64,000 nucleotides of DNA from PZPK01 sp965230795 (GCA_965230795.1 OZ246020.1:4092001-4156000), one strand, 5' to 3'. Positions 43,709 to 57,495 are shown, counted from the first letter of the stretch. The notes: generated by a model not told the origin, from the letters alone. Numbers and translations: made by a program.

Positions 43709-46700
43709 TTACAAGGAATCAGACTCCTTGTTCAATTCGGCGCTCAATGCCTCGACGACATCCTGAGCACTCACGCCCAGTCCTTCTTCGACCTCTGTAT
43801 CACGCTTGCGCTTACGTTCAGAATGATAGGCCAAACCTGTTCCCGCAGGAATCAAACGGCCAACGACTACGTTTTCTTTCAGACCACGCAGATAATCGCG
43901 CTTGCCGGTTACGGCACCTTCGGTCAAAACGCGAGTCGTTTCCTGGAACGACGCAGCAGAAATAAAGGACTCAGTAGCCAACGACGCCTTAGTGATACCA
44001 AGCAACAGACGCTCGCACTGCGCGGGCATCTTGTCATTTGCATCCGCCTTCTCGTTCTCTTCGAGGAATTTGACGTACTCCACCTGATCCCCTTTGATCA
44101 GCTCTGTATCACCAACCTGAGTCACTTCAACCTTACGCAGCATCTGACGCACAATGACTTCAATGTGCTTGTCATTGATTACAACACCCTGCAGACGATA
44201 GACATCCTGAACTTCGTTGGTGATATATTTTGACAGTTCAACAACCCCCAGAAGACGCAAAATATCGTGCGGGTTGGAAGGACCGTCAGAAATCACCTCA
44301 CCTTTTTCTACCGTCTCACCTTCAAATACGTTCAGCTGACGATACTTCGGAATCAAGGACTCATATGGATCCGAACCATCTTTAGGTGTAATCACCAGAC
44401 GCTTCTTACCTTTGGTCTCTTTACCAAAGCTGACCACACCACTGATCTCAGCGAGGATGGCCGGCTCTTTTGGCTTACGCGCCTCAAACAGATCGGCGAC
44501 ACGCGGAAGACCACCGGTGATATCACGTGTTTTTGAAGACTCCTGAGGAATACGCGCCAGAACATCGCCAACCTCAACATTGTCACCATCCCTTAATGAC
44601 AACAAAGCATTCGCTGGCAAAAAGACCTGAATCGGTGTATCGGTGCCTGGCAGGGTAACCGCTTCACCTTTCTCGTCGAGAAGCTGAACCATTGGGCGGA
44701 TATCCTTACCTGAAGAAGGTCGATCCTTGGCATCGATAATCTCTATGTTGGAAAGACCTGTCAGCTCATCAGTCTGGGTTGTAATGGTGATACCCTCTTC
44801 CATTCCAACAAACTGGGCCTTACCACGCTGCTCGGTAATGATTGGGTGAGTATGCGGGTCCCACTTGGCAACAATTGCACCTGCTTCGACCTTATCACCA
44901 TCCTTAACAGACAGCATCGCGCCATAAGGCAACTTGTACCACTCGCGCTCGCGCCCATGCTCATCAGCGATAGCCAAGGCAGAAGAGCGAGAGGTAACAA
45001 CCAGACTACCGTCCGTACGCTCAATCGACTTCATGTTGTGCAGACGGACTGTACCGCCATGTTTGACCTGAATATTATCTACCGCAGACGCCCGCGACGC
45101 CGCACCACCAATGTGGAACGTACGCATCGTCAACTGTGTGCCTGGCTCACCGATGGACTGCGCCGCGATAACACCGACAGCCTCACCCTTGTTCACCAGA
45201 TGCCCGCGGGCAAGATCGCGACCGTAACATTGCGAGCAAACACCATGGCGAGTGTCACAGGTAATCGCCGAACGAACCCAAACTTCATCGACACCCGCTT
45301 TTTCAAGTTCGGCAACCCGCGCTTCATCCAGAAAAGTTCCCACAGGAAGCACGGCATTTTCCTTATCACCAGGAGCAAAAGCGTCCTGCGCTGTCACACG
45401 ACCCAACACTCGATCACCAAGTGGCACAACGACATCGCCACCCTCGATCATGGGCGTCATCAACAAGCCTTCGTCAGTCCCACAATCAAACTCAGTTACA
45501 ACCAAGTCTTGAGCAACATCTACCAAGCGACGAGTCAGATAACCGGAGTTTGCAGTTTTCAATGCGGTATCTGCTAGACCCTTACGGGCACCGTGAGTAG
45601 AGATAAAGTACTGAAGTACGTTCAGACCTTCACGGAAATTTGCCGTGATCGGAGTTTCGATGATCGAGCCATCGGGCTTGGCCATCAGACCACGCATACC
45701 TGCCAGCTGTCGAATCTGAGCCGCAGAACCCCGGGCACCTGAATCCGCCATCATAAATACTGAGTTGTAGGACACCTGCTCAACTGTATTGCCTTCACGA
45801 TCAACCACTTCCTCTTTACCCAGGGTATCCATCATCGCCTTGGCAACTTTGTCGTTTGCACGAGACCAGATATCAATGACCTTGTTGTATTTCTCACCAT
45901 GCGTCAAAAGACCTGATGCAAACTGAGACTCAATTTCTTTAACCTCAGCGGTTGCAGCATCAATAATGCCTTCTTTCTCATCAGGGATAACAAAATCGTT
46001 AACACCAATTGAAGAGCCGGAATATGTGGCCTGCGAAAAGCCCAGATACATCAACTGGTCAGCAAAAATTACTGTTTCTTTCAAACCACAAGTTCGATAA
46101 GCCGAGTTGATCAGGCGCGAAATCGCTTTCTTGACCATGGGGCGGTTTACCAGCTCGAAGGGCAGACCTTTGGGAAGAATATCAAAGAGAATCGCCCGAC
46201 CTGCTGTGGTTTCGACCAGACTGGTAGAAGGTGTGAATTCACCGTTCTCCTCGATTGCGTATTCAGTAATACGAACCTTAATCTTGGCCTGGAGATGAAC
46301 CTGTTTGGCACCATAGGCACGCTGGACTTCCTTGATATTGGCAAACACCATATTCTCGCCAGGCGCATTGACTCGCTCACGAGTCATGTAATACAGGCCC
46401 AGTACCACGTCCTGAGAAGGCACAATGATAGGCTCGCCGTTTGCCGGCGACAGGATATTGTTTGTAGACATCATCAACGCACGCGCTTCCAACTGGGCTT
46501 CCAGTGTCAGCGGTACGTGCACAGCCATCTGGTCACCGTCAAAGTCGGCGTTATATGCAGCACAGACCAGAGGGTGCAACTGTATGGCTTTACCTTCAAT
46601 CAGTACAGGCTCAAATGCCTGGATACCTAGTCGGTGCAAGGTTGGCGCACGGTTTAGCATGACAGGGTGCTCACGGATTACTTCCGCGAGAATGTCCCAA

Positions 46701-47923
46701 ACTTCCGCGGTTTCCCGCTCCACCATTTTCTTGGCAGCTTTGATAGTTGTTGCTAGACCACGATGTTCCAGCTTGGAGAAAATAAACGGCTTGAATAACT
46801 CAAGCGCCATTTTCTTCGGCAGACCACACTGATGCAGTCGCAAGCTAGGACCCACAACGATAACCGAACGACCCGAATAGTCGACTCGCTTACCGAGCAG
46901 GTTCTGACGGAAACGCCCTTGCTTACCTTTGATCATATCGGCAAGTGATTTCAGAGGACGCTTGTTGGATCCAGTGATCGCGCGACCGCGTCGACCATTA
47001 TCGAGCAGCGCGTCTACCGACTCCTGCAACATACGCTTTTCGTTACGCACAATAATGTCGGGGGCACTCAATTCAAGCAGACGCTTGAGTCGATTGTTTC
47101 GGTTAATAACCCGGCGGTAGAGGTCATTCAGATCAGATGTCGCAAAGCGACCGCCATCCAGAGGAACCAGAGGTCGCAAATCGGGCGGCAAAACTGGCAG
47201 CACGTTCAGCACCATCCACTCGGGCTTATTACCGGAACCATGGAAAGATTCCAGCAGCTTCAAGCGCTTGGACAGCTTCTTGATTTTGGTTTCGGAATTG
47301 GTCGCCGGGATTTCTTCTCGCAGGCGCTCAATTTCCTGCTCCAGACTAATATCCTGGAGCAAAGCCTGGATCGCTTCAGCACCCATTTTGGCATCAAACT
47401 CATCACCAAATTCTTCGAGCGCTTCATAGTACTGCTCATCGCTAAGCAACTGCCCACGCTCCAGCGTACTCATGCCTGGATCGATAACCATAAAGGACTC
47501 AAAGTACAAGACCCGCTCGATATCACGCAACGTCATATCCAGCAACATACCAATACGGGAAGGCAGTGACTTCAAAAACCAGATATGAGCGACCGGGCTC
47601 GCCAGCTCGATGTGACCCATGCGATCACGGCGGACATTGGCGAGTGCTACTTCGACGCCACATTTTTCACAGATGACACCACGATGCTTGAGTCGCTTGT
47701 ATTTCCCACAAAGGCACTCATAGTCCTTGATCGGGCCAAAAATCTTGGCACAAAACAGGCCGTCTCGCTCGGGCTTAAACGTTCGATAGTTGATGGTTTC
47801 AGGCTTTTTCACCTCACCGTATGACCAGGAACGAATCATCTCTGGAGACGACAGGCCAATACGAATGGAATCAAACTCCTGATTCTGATTCTGATTTTTG
47901 AGTAGGTTTAATAAATCTTTCAT
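43709..47923 (-). CDS. rpoC: RNA polymerase beta-prime subunit
   Basis: A 1404-residue subunit (E. coli 1407). The N-terminal zinc site is CLCGKYKRLKHRGVICEKC (about 70-88). The catalytic NADFDGDQMAVH near residue 460 supplies the three aspartates that hold magnesium. A second zinc site includes CDTRHGVCSQCYGRD. Bridge and trigger helices are present, including the GARKGLADTALKTANSGYLTRRLVDV region. It follows rpoB by 79 bases. Confidence 0.99.
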   Translation of the reverse strand: MKDLLNLLKNQNQNQEFDSIRIGLSSPEMIRSWSYGEVKKPETINYRTFKPERDGLFCAKIFGPIKDYECLCGKYKRLKHRGVICEKCGVEVALANVRRDRMGHIELASPVAHIWFLKSLPSRIGMLLDMTLRDIERVLYFESFMVIDPGMSTLERGQLLSDEQYYEALEEFGDEFDAKMGAEAIQALLQDISLEQEIERLREEIPATNSETKIKKLSKRLKLLESFHGSGNKPEWMVLNVLPVLPPDLRPLVPLDGGRFATSDLNDLYRRVINRNNRLKRLLELSAPDIIVRNEKRMLQESVDALLDNGRRGRAITGSNKRPLKSLADMIKGKQGRFRQNLLGKRVDYSGRSVIVVGPSLRLHQCGLPKKMALELFKPFIFSKLEHRGLATTIKAAKKMVERETAEVWDILAEVIREHPVMLNRAPTLHRLGIQAFEPVLIEGKAIQLHPLVCAAYNADFDGDQMAVHVPLTLEAQLEARALMMSTNNILSPANGEPIIVPSQDVVLGLYYMTRERVNAPGENMVFANIKEVQRAYGAKQVHLQAKIKVRITEYAIEENGEFTPSTSLVETTAGRAILFDILPKGLPFELVNRPMVKKAISRLINSAYRTCGLKETVIFADQLMYLGFSQATYSGSSIGVNDFVIPDEKEGIIDAATAEVKEIESQFASGLLTHGEKYNKVIDIWSRANDKVAKAMMDTLGKEEVVDREGNTVEQVSYNSVFMMADSGARGSAAQIRQLAGMRGLMAKPDGSIIETPITANFREGLNVLQYFISTHGARKGLADTALKTANSGYLTRRLVDVAQDLVVTEFDCGTDEGLLMTPMIEGGDVVVPLGDRVLGRVTAQDAFAPGDKENAVLPVGTFLDEARVAELEKAGVDEVWVRSAITCDTRHGVCSQCYGRDLARGHLVNKGEAVGVIAAQSIGEPGTQLTMRTFHIGGAASRASAVDNIQVKHGGTVRLHNMKSIERTDGSLVVTSRSSALAIADEHGREREWYKLPYGAMLSVKDGDKVEAGAIVAKWDPHTHPIITEQRGKAQFVGMEEGITITTQTDELTGLSNIEIIDAKDRPSSGKDIRPMVQLLDEKGEAVTLPGTDTPIQVFLPANALLSLRDGDNVEVGDVLARIPQESSKTRDITGGLPRVADLFEARKPKEPAILAEISGVVSFGKETKGKKRLVITPKDGSDPYESLIPKYRQLNVFEGETVEKGEVISDGPSNPHDILRLLGVVELSKYITNEVQDVYRLQGVVINDKHIEVIVRQMLRKVEVTQVGDTELIKGDQVEYVKFLEENEKADANDKMPAQCERLLLGITKASLATESFISAASFQETTRVLTEGAVTGKRDYLRGLKENVVVGRLIPAGTGLAYHSERKRKRDTEVEEGLGVSAQDVVEALSAELNKESDSL

Positions 47924-48002
47924 CGCTTTTTGCTCCGATTGGAGTTATCTATCTGTGGGCCCTGAAGCCCACTGCCGCTTAATAGTCGTGTATCGAATGA
48001 AC

Positions 48003-52073
<4,071 letters not shown>

Positions 52074-52157
52074 CTGTATTCCCCAGTTTTATGACTTAAC
52101 GGTCTTGCGTTCAAAGACAGGCTGATCGAACCTGCCAGTTGCGGAGTATATTTCCGC

Positions 52158-52188
52158 GAAAAATACAGGCAGTGAATTGCCTGTATTT
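52158..52188 (-). terminator. Second attenuator hairpin upstream of rpoB
   Basis: Exact 11-bp arms AAATACAGGCA (52161-52171) and TGCCTGTATTT (52178-52188) with a 6-base loop. On the minus strand the stem ends in a run of T residues, then CGCG. It lies about 85 bases before rpoB. Confidence 0.7.
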
Positions 52189-52205
52189 ATTGAATCTCTA
52201 ACAAC

Positions 52206-52236
52206 GGAAAAAGGCCGGCAGCGTTTGCTACCAGCC
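52206..52236 (-). terminator. First attenuator hairpin after rplL
   Basis: On the minus strand GGCTGGTAGC (52227-52236) pairs with GCTGCCGGCC (52213-52222), including three G-U pairs, with a 4-base loop, and is followed by TTTTT. It lies 70 bases after the rplL stop. Partial termination between rplL and rpoB is known in E. coli and lowers RNA polymerase relative to L7/L12. Confidence 0.8.
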
Positions 52237-52306
52237 AATTCCTTTTCAAGGATGTTGTGCGTAGCTGTGCACCAAATCCCCGTCCAATGAGTAATTCAAA
52301 GAACAG

Positions 52307-52687
52307 TTATTTGACTTCAACGGACGCGCCAGCTTCCTCGAGTTCTTTCTTAGCTGCTTCAGCGTCTTCTTTGCTAACGCCTTCTTTAACAGTAGAAGGA
52401 GCGCCATCAACCATCGCTTTCGCTTCTTTCAGGCCAAGACCTGTCAAACCGCGAACAGCTTTGATCACGTTAACCTTCTTGTCGCCTGCAGAAGACAGAA
52501 CTACGTCGAATTCTGTTTTCTCTTCAGCAGCAGCACCGCCAGCATCGCCAGCAGCCACAGGTGCAGCAGCTACCGCAGCAGCAGCAGAAACACCAAACTT
52601 CTCTTCCATTGCTTCTACGAGCTCGACAACGTCCATTACGCTCATTTCTGCAATTGCATTCAAAATATCGTCTTTAGATAGAGCCAT
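52307..52687 (-). CDS. rplL: 50S ribosomal protein L7/L12
   Basis: A 126-residue L7/L12. The N-terminal dimerisation helices (SKDDILNAIAEMSVMDVVELVEAMEEKFGV) are followed by an Ala-rich hinge (about 35-55) and the factor-binding C-terminal domain with VNVIKAVRGLTGLGLKEAKAMVDGAPSTVKEG. Several copies bind L10 to form the stalk. Located 37 bases after rplJ. Confidence 0.99.
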   Translation of the reverse strand: MALSKDDILNAIAEMSVMDVVELVEAMEEKFGVSAAAAVAAAPVAAGDAGGAAAEEKTEFDVVLSSAGDKKVNVIKAVRGLTGLGLKEAKAMVDGAPSTVKEGVSKEDAEAAKKELEEAGASVEVK

Positions 52688-52724
52688 GACTCACATCTCC
52701 TAAATAAATAAAACAAAAATTGTA

Positions 52725-53255
52725 TTAGGCTGCTTCTTTCTTCTGATCGCGAACCGCCGCCACAGCACGAGTAACCTTCGAAGGTACTTCGTTGAATGTG
52801 CGTGCAAGCTTGGTAATAGGCGCTTGCAACACACCTGCCAGCATAGCCAGTGCCTGATCGCGCGTTGGCAATTTAGCCAGACGATCGATCTGATCAGCAC
52901 CCAACAGTTCACCACCAACAGCCAGCGCTTTAATTTCAAATGCTTCTTTCTCTTTGGAGAAATCCTTCAGCAGACGAGCCGCCGCACCTGGATCTTCCAG
53001 AGAAAACGCCATAATGGTTGGTCCAACCAACACTTCTGACATGCATTCGAATTCAGTACCTTGCACAGCACGCTTGGCCAGCGTATTACGAACAACTCGC
53101 AAATAAACGCCTTCTGCACGCGCTTTGGCTCGCAGACCTGTCATATCATTGGCATCAACACCGTGATAGTCTGCTAGTACTGCGGATAAAGCACCGCCAG
53201 CAACCTCGTTGACCTCAGCGACAATCGCTTTCTTGTCTTCGAGTCCAATTGCCAT
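52725..53255 (-). CDS. rplJ: 50S ribosomal protein L10
   Basis: A 176-residue L10 starting MAIGLEDKKAIVAEVNEVAG with a good GAGGAG site upstream; a 33-codon in-frame extension lies in the leader and was rejected. Conserved parts are the GVDANDMTGLRAKARAEGVYLRVVRNTLAKRA block and the C-terminal helix that holds L7/L12 dimers. The L10-L12 complex represses its own operon through the leader. Confidence 0.98.
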   Translation of the reverse strand: MAIGLEDKKAIVAEVNEVAGGALSAVLADYHGVDANDMTGLRAKARAEGVYLRVVRNTLAKRAVQGTEFECMSEVLVGPTIMAFSLEDPGAAARLLKDFSKEKEAFEIKALAVGGELLGADQIDRLAKLPTRDQALAMLAGVLQAPITKLARTFNEVPSKVTRAVAAVRDQKKEAA

Positions 53256-53480
53256 TGGTATTCTCCTCAACAAAGTCGGCAAAGCCGACCAGTTTACTTC
53301 ACCCAGCCAATCCTGAGATCGGCCGGGCAACCGTACGGCGGGAGTTTCACTCATTTAAGAGAGTCGTCACACCGTCTGCGTAGGTGATTAAGCCGATTAG
53401 TATCAGCCCCTACGGTCTTTGACAGCCCAGGCGAAAGCCTCGACCCCAAAGTTCTTGCGCTTTCGCGCGCAAAGCCGGTC
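53256..53480 (-). promoter_or_regulatory. L10 autoregulatory leader between rplA and rplJ
   Basis: The 225-base gap contains no gene but several paired elements, including TTGCGC / GCGCAA with a 6-base loop at 53455-53472 and a CCGTAGG...CCTACG pair with CGCAGACGGTGTG downstream. The position and the ACCTACGCAGACGGTG-type string match what is known of the L10 leader. The exact fold was not computed. Confidence 0.6.
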
Positions 53481-54179
53481 CTAGTAAGAGACCGAGCTTT
53501 GATCAATCAACAAACCGGGCCCCATGGTAGAAGAAAGCGTTACTTTCTTCATGTAAACACCCTTGGCAGAAGCTGGCTTGGCTTTCTTCAGGTCCGCAAG
53601 CAATGCTTCAATGTTCTGCTTGATGGACTCAGGAGAAAACTCAACATTACCCACAATCGCGTGAATAATGCCGTTTTTGTCTGTTCTATAACGAACCTGA
53701 CCTGCTTTCGCGTTGTTTACGGCAGTCTCTACATCGGGAGTAACCGTGCCCACTTTGGGGTTAGGCATTAGGCCACGAGGTCCCAGAATCTGACCTAGTT
53801 GGCCAACGACTCGCATGGCATCAGGCGTGGCGATAACCACATCAAAATCCATGTTGCCCTTCTTAACTTCTTCAGCCAGATCGTCCATACCTACTATGTC
53901 AGCACCAGCTGCTTTTGCCTTCTCAGCATTCTCACCCTGGGTGAATACCGCAACCCGAACTGTTTTGCCTGTGCCATTGGGAAGTACAGTAGAGCCACGC
54001 ACAGCCTGGTCAGATTTACGCGCATCAACGCCAAGATTGACAGCAACATCAATAGATTCTTTAAACTTCACCTGAGAGGAAAGCTCGGAAAGAAGACTTA
54101 CAGCCTCTTCAACAGTGTATGCTTTCTCCGCCTCAACTTTTTCCTGTATCAGCTTCTGACGCTTGGTTAACTTAGCCAT
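53481..54179 (-). CDS. rplA: 50S ribosomal protein L1
   Basis: A 232-residue L1. Blocks: MAKLTKRQKLIQEKVEAEKAYTVEEAV, the GTVTPDVETAVNNAKAGQVRYRTDKNGIIHA domain I region and the flexible domain II with VIATPDAMRVVGQLGQILGPRGLMPNPK. L1 guides the E-site tRNA and regulates the rplKA unit. It shares one base with the rplK stop. Confidence 0.99.
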   Translation of the reverse strand: MAKLTKRQKLIQEKVEAEKAYTVEEAVSLLSELSSQVKFKESIDVAVNLGVDARKSDQAVRGSTVLPNGTGKTVRVAVFTQGENAEKAKAAGADIVGMDDLAEEVKKGNMDFDVVIATPDAMRVVGQLGQILGPRGLMPNPKVGTVTPDVETAVNNAKAGQVRYRTDKNGIIHAIVGNVEFSPESIKQNIEALLADLKKAKPASAKGVYMKKVTLSSTMGPGLLIDQSSVSY

Positions 54180-54613
54180 TAGTTAACTCCCTCCGTATTC
54201 AAGCCCATACTGCGCGCAGTACCAGCGATAATGCGAACAGCCGCGTCCAAATCTGAAGCATTCAGATCAGGTTCTTTGGTTTTTGCGATTTCTTCAAGCT
54301 GTTCGCGAGTCACCGTACCAACTTTCTCAGTATTGGGGCGACCGCTACCACTCTTGATACCCGCAGCTTTTTTCAGCAAAACTGCGGCGGGAGGGGTTTT
54401 CATGATGAAAGTGAAGCTCTTGTCGTTATAGACCGAGATCACTACCGGAACAGGAAGACCAGGCTCCACGCTTTGAGTTTGCGCATTAAACGCCTTACAA
54501 AACTCCATGATATTGACACCATGCTGACCCAACGCAGGACCAACCGGCGGACTTGGATTTGCCTGACCAGCGGCTATCTGAAGCTTGATATATGCATCAA
54601 TTTTCTTTGCCAT
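54179..54613 (-). CDS. rplK: 50S ribosomal protein L11
   Basis: A 144-residue L11: MAKKIDAYIKLQIAAGQANPSPPVGPALGQHGVNIMEFCKAFNAQT with the proline-rich N-terminal domain, and the RNA-binding C-terminal domain ending MGLNTEGVN. It forms the stalk base and is the site of ppGpp synthetase activation. The 106-base gap to nusG contains a small perfect hairpin (GCTTATT / AATAAGC, 54637-54653) near the start. Confidence 0.99.
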   Translation of the reverse strand: MAKKIDAYIKLQIAAGQANPSPPVGPALGQHGVNIMEFCKAFNAQTQSVEPGLPVPVVISVYNDKSFTFIMKTPPAAVLLKKAAGIKSGSGRPNTEKVGTVTREQLEEIAKTKEPDLNASDLDAAVRIIAGTARSMGLNTEGVN

Positions 54614-54636
54614 GTTTAACTCCTATGGGTGCAAAC

Positions 54637-54653
54637 GCTTATTCAAAATAAGC
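54637..54653 (-). promoter_or_regulatory. Small perfect hairpin upstream of rplK
   Basis: GCTTATT (54637-54643) and AATAAGC (54647-54653) pair across three bases, 24 bases before the rplK start. This is where an L1-responsive element is found in related bacteria, but the sequence was not compared with a known L1 site, so function is open. Confidence 0.35.
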
Positions 54654-54719
54654 TCCCCGTATAGACAGAAAAAGCCCATCCCGCCTGACTGCGAAATGAG
54701 CACTTGGGACCAAGATAAC

Positions 54720-55253
54720 TTAGTCTTTTTCGACCTGACTAAACTCCAGATCGACGGGCGTTGAACGCCCAAAAATCAGAACCGCGACTTTGACGCGACT
54801 CTTTTCATAATCTACTTCTTCAACAACACCATTGAAATCTGCGAACGGCCCATCAATTACCCGCACAACCTCACCAGGCTCGAACAGGGTTTTTGGTCGC
54901 GGCTTCTCGGCACCTGTCTCGATTTTTTGCAGGATTGCCTGCGCCTCCCGATCACTAATAGGCACGGGACGCTCTGCCGTTCCACCAATGAAACCCATTA
55001 CGCGCGGCGTGGACTTGACCAAATGCCAGGCTTCATCATCCATTTCCATCTGAACAAGCACATAGCCGGGATAAAACTTGCGCTCACTTTTTCGCTTTTT
55101 GCCGTCACGCATCTCTACCACTTCTTCAGTGGGAACCAGAATTTCACCAAAGCGATCCTCAAGACCCTTCAATGCAATTTGCTCTCGCAACGAACGCATT
55201 ACCTGCTTTTCGTACCCGGAATAGGCATGTACAACGTACCATGCTTTGGACAT
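54720..55253 (-). CDS. nusG: Transcription elongation/termination factor NusG
   Basis: A 177-residue NusG: MSKAWYVVHAYSGYEKQVMRSL starts the NGN domain (about 1-120) with YPGYVLVQMEMDDEAWHLVKSTPRVMGFIGG, followed by a KOW domain (about 128-175, PGEVVRVIDGPFADFNGVVEEVD). It binds polymerase and links to Rho or S10. It starts 13 bases after secE. Confidence 0.99.
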   Translation of the reverse strand: MSKAWYVVHAYSGYEKQVMRSLREQIALKGLEDRFGEILVPTEEVVEMRDGKKRKSERKFYPGYVLVQMEMDDEAWHLVKSTPRVMGFIGGTAERPVPISDREAQAILQKIETGAEKPRPKTLFEPGEVVRVIDGPFADFNGVVEEVDYEKSRVKVAVLIFGRSTPVDLEFSQVEKD

Positions 55254-55266
55254 CAACACTCTCCTA

Positions 55267-55635
55267 CTAACCTATTACCAGGGATATAATCCAACCGATT
55301 AGTGAGTCAGCCCCCCACAATATCAATGCGACGACCAACACAAACACAACCACAATCAGTGTCGTTTGCGTCAACTCCTGTCGAGTTGGCCAAACAACCT
55401 TACGAATCTCGGTCCTTGCCTCAGAAACCAATGTGGCGAAGCGCTTACCCTTGGTAGTTTGCAGCGCAATCCAACCCGCCGCAGCCGCCAAAACAAGAAG
55501 CGCCAACACGCGATAGAGCAGAGACTCCGCCGAGTAGTAGTAGTTACCCACAACTCCGGCAGCAACTATGCCAAAAACAAGCAGCCATTTGACAGCATCC
55601 AATGCGCTACTTTCTTTCTCTACCTTCGCATTCAT
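55267..55635 (-). CDS. secE: Preprotein translocase subunit SecE
   Basis: A 122-residue gammaproteobacterial-type SecE with three membrane helices (about 16-38, 42-63 and 93-118). The conserved amphipathic stretch ARTEIRKVVWPTRQELTQTTLIVVVFV precedes the last helix. ATG at 55635 is preferred to a 26-codon longer frame that runs into the tRNA gene. It is followed by nusG, as usual. Confidence 0.97.
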   Translation of the reverse strand: MNAKVEKESSALDAVKWLLVFGIVAAGVVGNYYYSAESLLYRVLALLVLAAAAGWIALQTTKGKRFATLVSEARTEIRKVVWPTRQELTQTTLIVVVFVLVVALILWGADSLIGWIISLVIG

Positions 55636-55683
55636 AATCAGGACATTAACCGTTAATGAGAATTCCTGCCATTTAAAAATAAA

Positions 55684-55759
<76 letters not shown>

Positions 55760-55763
55760 ATAC

Positions 55764-55791
55764 AAAAGAAGGCAGCAGAGCTGCCTTCTCA
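55764..55791 (-). terminator. Hairpin after tufB
   Basis: AGAAGGCAGC (55767-55776) pairs with GCTGCCTTCT (55780-55789) over a 3-base loop; on the minus strand only TTTTG follows. It separates tufB from tRNA-Trp and may be a weak terminator or an RNA-processing signal. Confidence 0.6.
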
Positions 55792-55804
55792 AACCTTGCA
55801 AAAA

Positions 55805-57028
55805 TTATTCGATAATTTTTGCAACAACACCGGCACCAACTGTGCGACCACCTTCACGGATTGCGAAGCGCAGACCTTCTTCCATTGCGATCGGCGCGAT
55901 CAGCGTAGCAGTCAACTGAACGTTGTCGCCAGGCATAACCATTTCCACACCATCCGGAAGCTCACAAGCACCTGTTACATCCGTTGTACGGAAGTAGAAC
56001 TGAGGACGATAGCCGTTGAAGAATGGCGTATGACGACCACCTTCATCTTTGCTCAGTACGTAAACTTCAGCTTCAAACTTGGTGTGAGGCTTAACGGAAC
56101 CCGGTACACACAGCACCTGACCACGCTCAACTTCGTCACGCTTGGTACCACGCAGCAGCACACCAACGTTCTCACCTGCACGACCTTCGTCAAGCAGCTT
56201 ACGGAACATCTCTACACCGGTACAGGTAGTGGTCTGCGTATCTTTAATACCAACGATCTCGATTTCTTCACCAACCTTGATCACACCACGCTCAACACGA
56301 CCCGTTACTACCGTACCACGACCCGAGATCGAGAATACGTCTTCTACAGGCATCAGGAATGGCTGATCTACGGCACGCTCCGGCTCAGGAATGTAGGAGT
56401 CCAGAGCTTCAACCAGCTTCTTAACAGCTGTTGTACCCAGCTCGTTATCATCTTCACCGTTCAAGGCCATCAGAGCAGAACCAGCAATAATAGGCGTGTC
56501 GTCACCTGGGAACTCGTACTGATCCAACAGCTCACGAATTTCCATTTCAACCAGCTCAAGCATTTCGTTGTATTCGTCAGAACCTGCACCACCACAGTCT
56601 TCTGCAAGCAGATCCGCTTTATTCAGGAACACAACAATATAAGGTACACCTACCTGACGAGACAGCAGGATGTGCTCACGAGTCTGAGGCATTGGACCGT
56701 CAGTCGCGCCACATACCAGAATCGCGCCATCCATCTGGGCAGCACCGGTAATCATGTTCTTGACGTAGTCCGCGTGTCCAGGACAGTCAACGTGCGCATA
56801 GTGACGCACATTGGAATCATACTCGACGTGCGATGTCGCGATGGTGATACCACGCTCACGCTCTTCAGGTGCGTTATCAATATTCGCGAAATCAACCGCT
56901 GCACCACCAAATACCTCTGCACATACACGCGTCAGCGCTGCAGTCAATGTTGTTTTGCCGTGGTCAACGTGCCCAATGGTTCCCACGTTAACGTGCGGCT
57001 TACTACGTTCAAACTTTTCTTTTGCCAT
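55805..57028 (-). CDS. tufB: Elongation factor Tu, second copy
   Basis: A 407-residue EF-Tu whose sequence appears identical to the copy at 39128. It starts with ATG, whereas the other copy starts with GTG. About nine silent differences separate the two genes, grouped in a few places, and similarity ends right outside the coding region. It lies within the tRNA-Thr-Tyr-Gly-Thr-tufB-Trp unit, as in E. coli. Confidence 0.99.
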   Translation of the reverse strand: MAKEKFERSKPHVNVGTIGHVDHGKTTLTAALTRVCAEVFGGAAVDFANIDNAPEERERGITIATSHVEYDSNVRHYAHVDCPGHADYVKNMITGAAQMDGAILVCGATDGPMPQTREHILLSRQVGVPYIVVFLNKADLLAEDCGGAGSDEYNEMLELVEMEIRELLDQYEFPGDDTPIIAGSALMALNGEDDNELGTTAVKKLVEALDSYIPEPERAVDQPFLMPVEDVFSISGRGTVVTGRVERGVIKVGEEIEIVGIKDTQTTTCTGVEMFRKLLDEGRAGENVGVLLRGTKRDEVERGQVLCVPGSVKPHTKFEAEVYVLSKDEGGRHTPFFNGYRPQFYFRTTDVTGACELPDGVEMVMPGDNVQLTATLIAPIAMEEGLRFAIREGGRTVGAGVVAKIIE

Positions 57029-57120
57029 CCGAACATCTCCTCAAGAATCGCTCGATTGCGGACACTGTGCTTATACCAGCTAAAATCTAGCGTAGACCAC
57101 GCACAACTTAATTTATGTAC

Positions 57121-57196
57121 TGGAGCTCATAACCGGATTTGAACCGGTGACCTCCACCTTACCAAGGTGGTGCTCTACCAACTGAGCTATATGAGC
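57121..57196 (-). tRNA. trnT: tRNA-Thr (GGT)
   Basis: A 76-base cloverleaf: acceptor GCTCATA / TATGAGC, anticodon GGT in CTTGGTAA, T-loop TTCAAAT, and encoded CCA. It is the last tRNA before tufB. Confidence 0.97.
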
Positions 57197-57209
57197 AACG
57201 AAATTTGTT

Positions 57210-57284
<75 letters not shown>

Positions 57285-57293
57285 CACATAAAT

Positions 57294-57377
57294 TGGTGGA
57301 GGGGGGTGGATTCGAACCACCGAAGCTTACGCGTCAGATTTACAGTCTGATCCCTTTGGCCACTCGGGAACCCCTCC
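57294..57377 (-). tRNA. trnY: tRNA-Tyr (GTA)
   Basis: An 84-base class II tRNA with a long variable arm: acceptor GGAGGGG / CCCCTCC, anticodon GTA in CTGTAAA, T-loop TTCGAAT and encoded CCA. Confidence 0.97.
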
Positions 57378-57419
57378 AAGCGAGAACCGACATTGCGACC
57401 CTCTTAAACCCTCAAAAGA

Positions 57420-57495
57420 TGGAGCTGGCGGACGGAATCGAACCCCCGACCTGCGCATTACAAGTGCGCTGCTCTACCGACTGAGCTACGCCAGC
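57420..57495 (-). tRNA. trnT: tRNA-Thr (TGT)
   Basis: A 76-base cloverleaf: acceptor GCTGGCG / CGCCAGC, anticodon TGT in CTTGTAA, T-loop TTCGATT and encoded CCA. It is the first tRNA of the cluster, 28 bases after the -10 hexamer. Confidence 0.97.
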
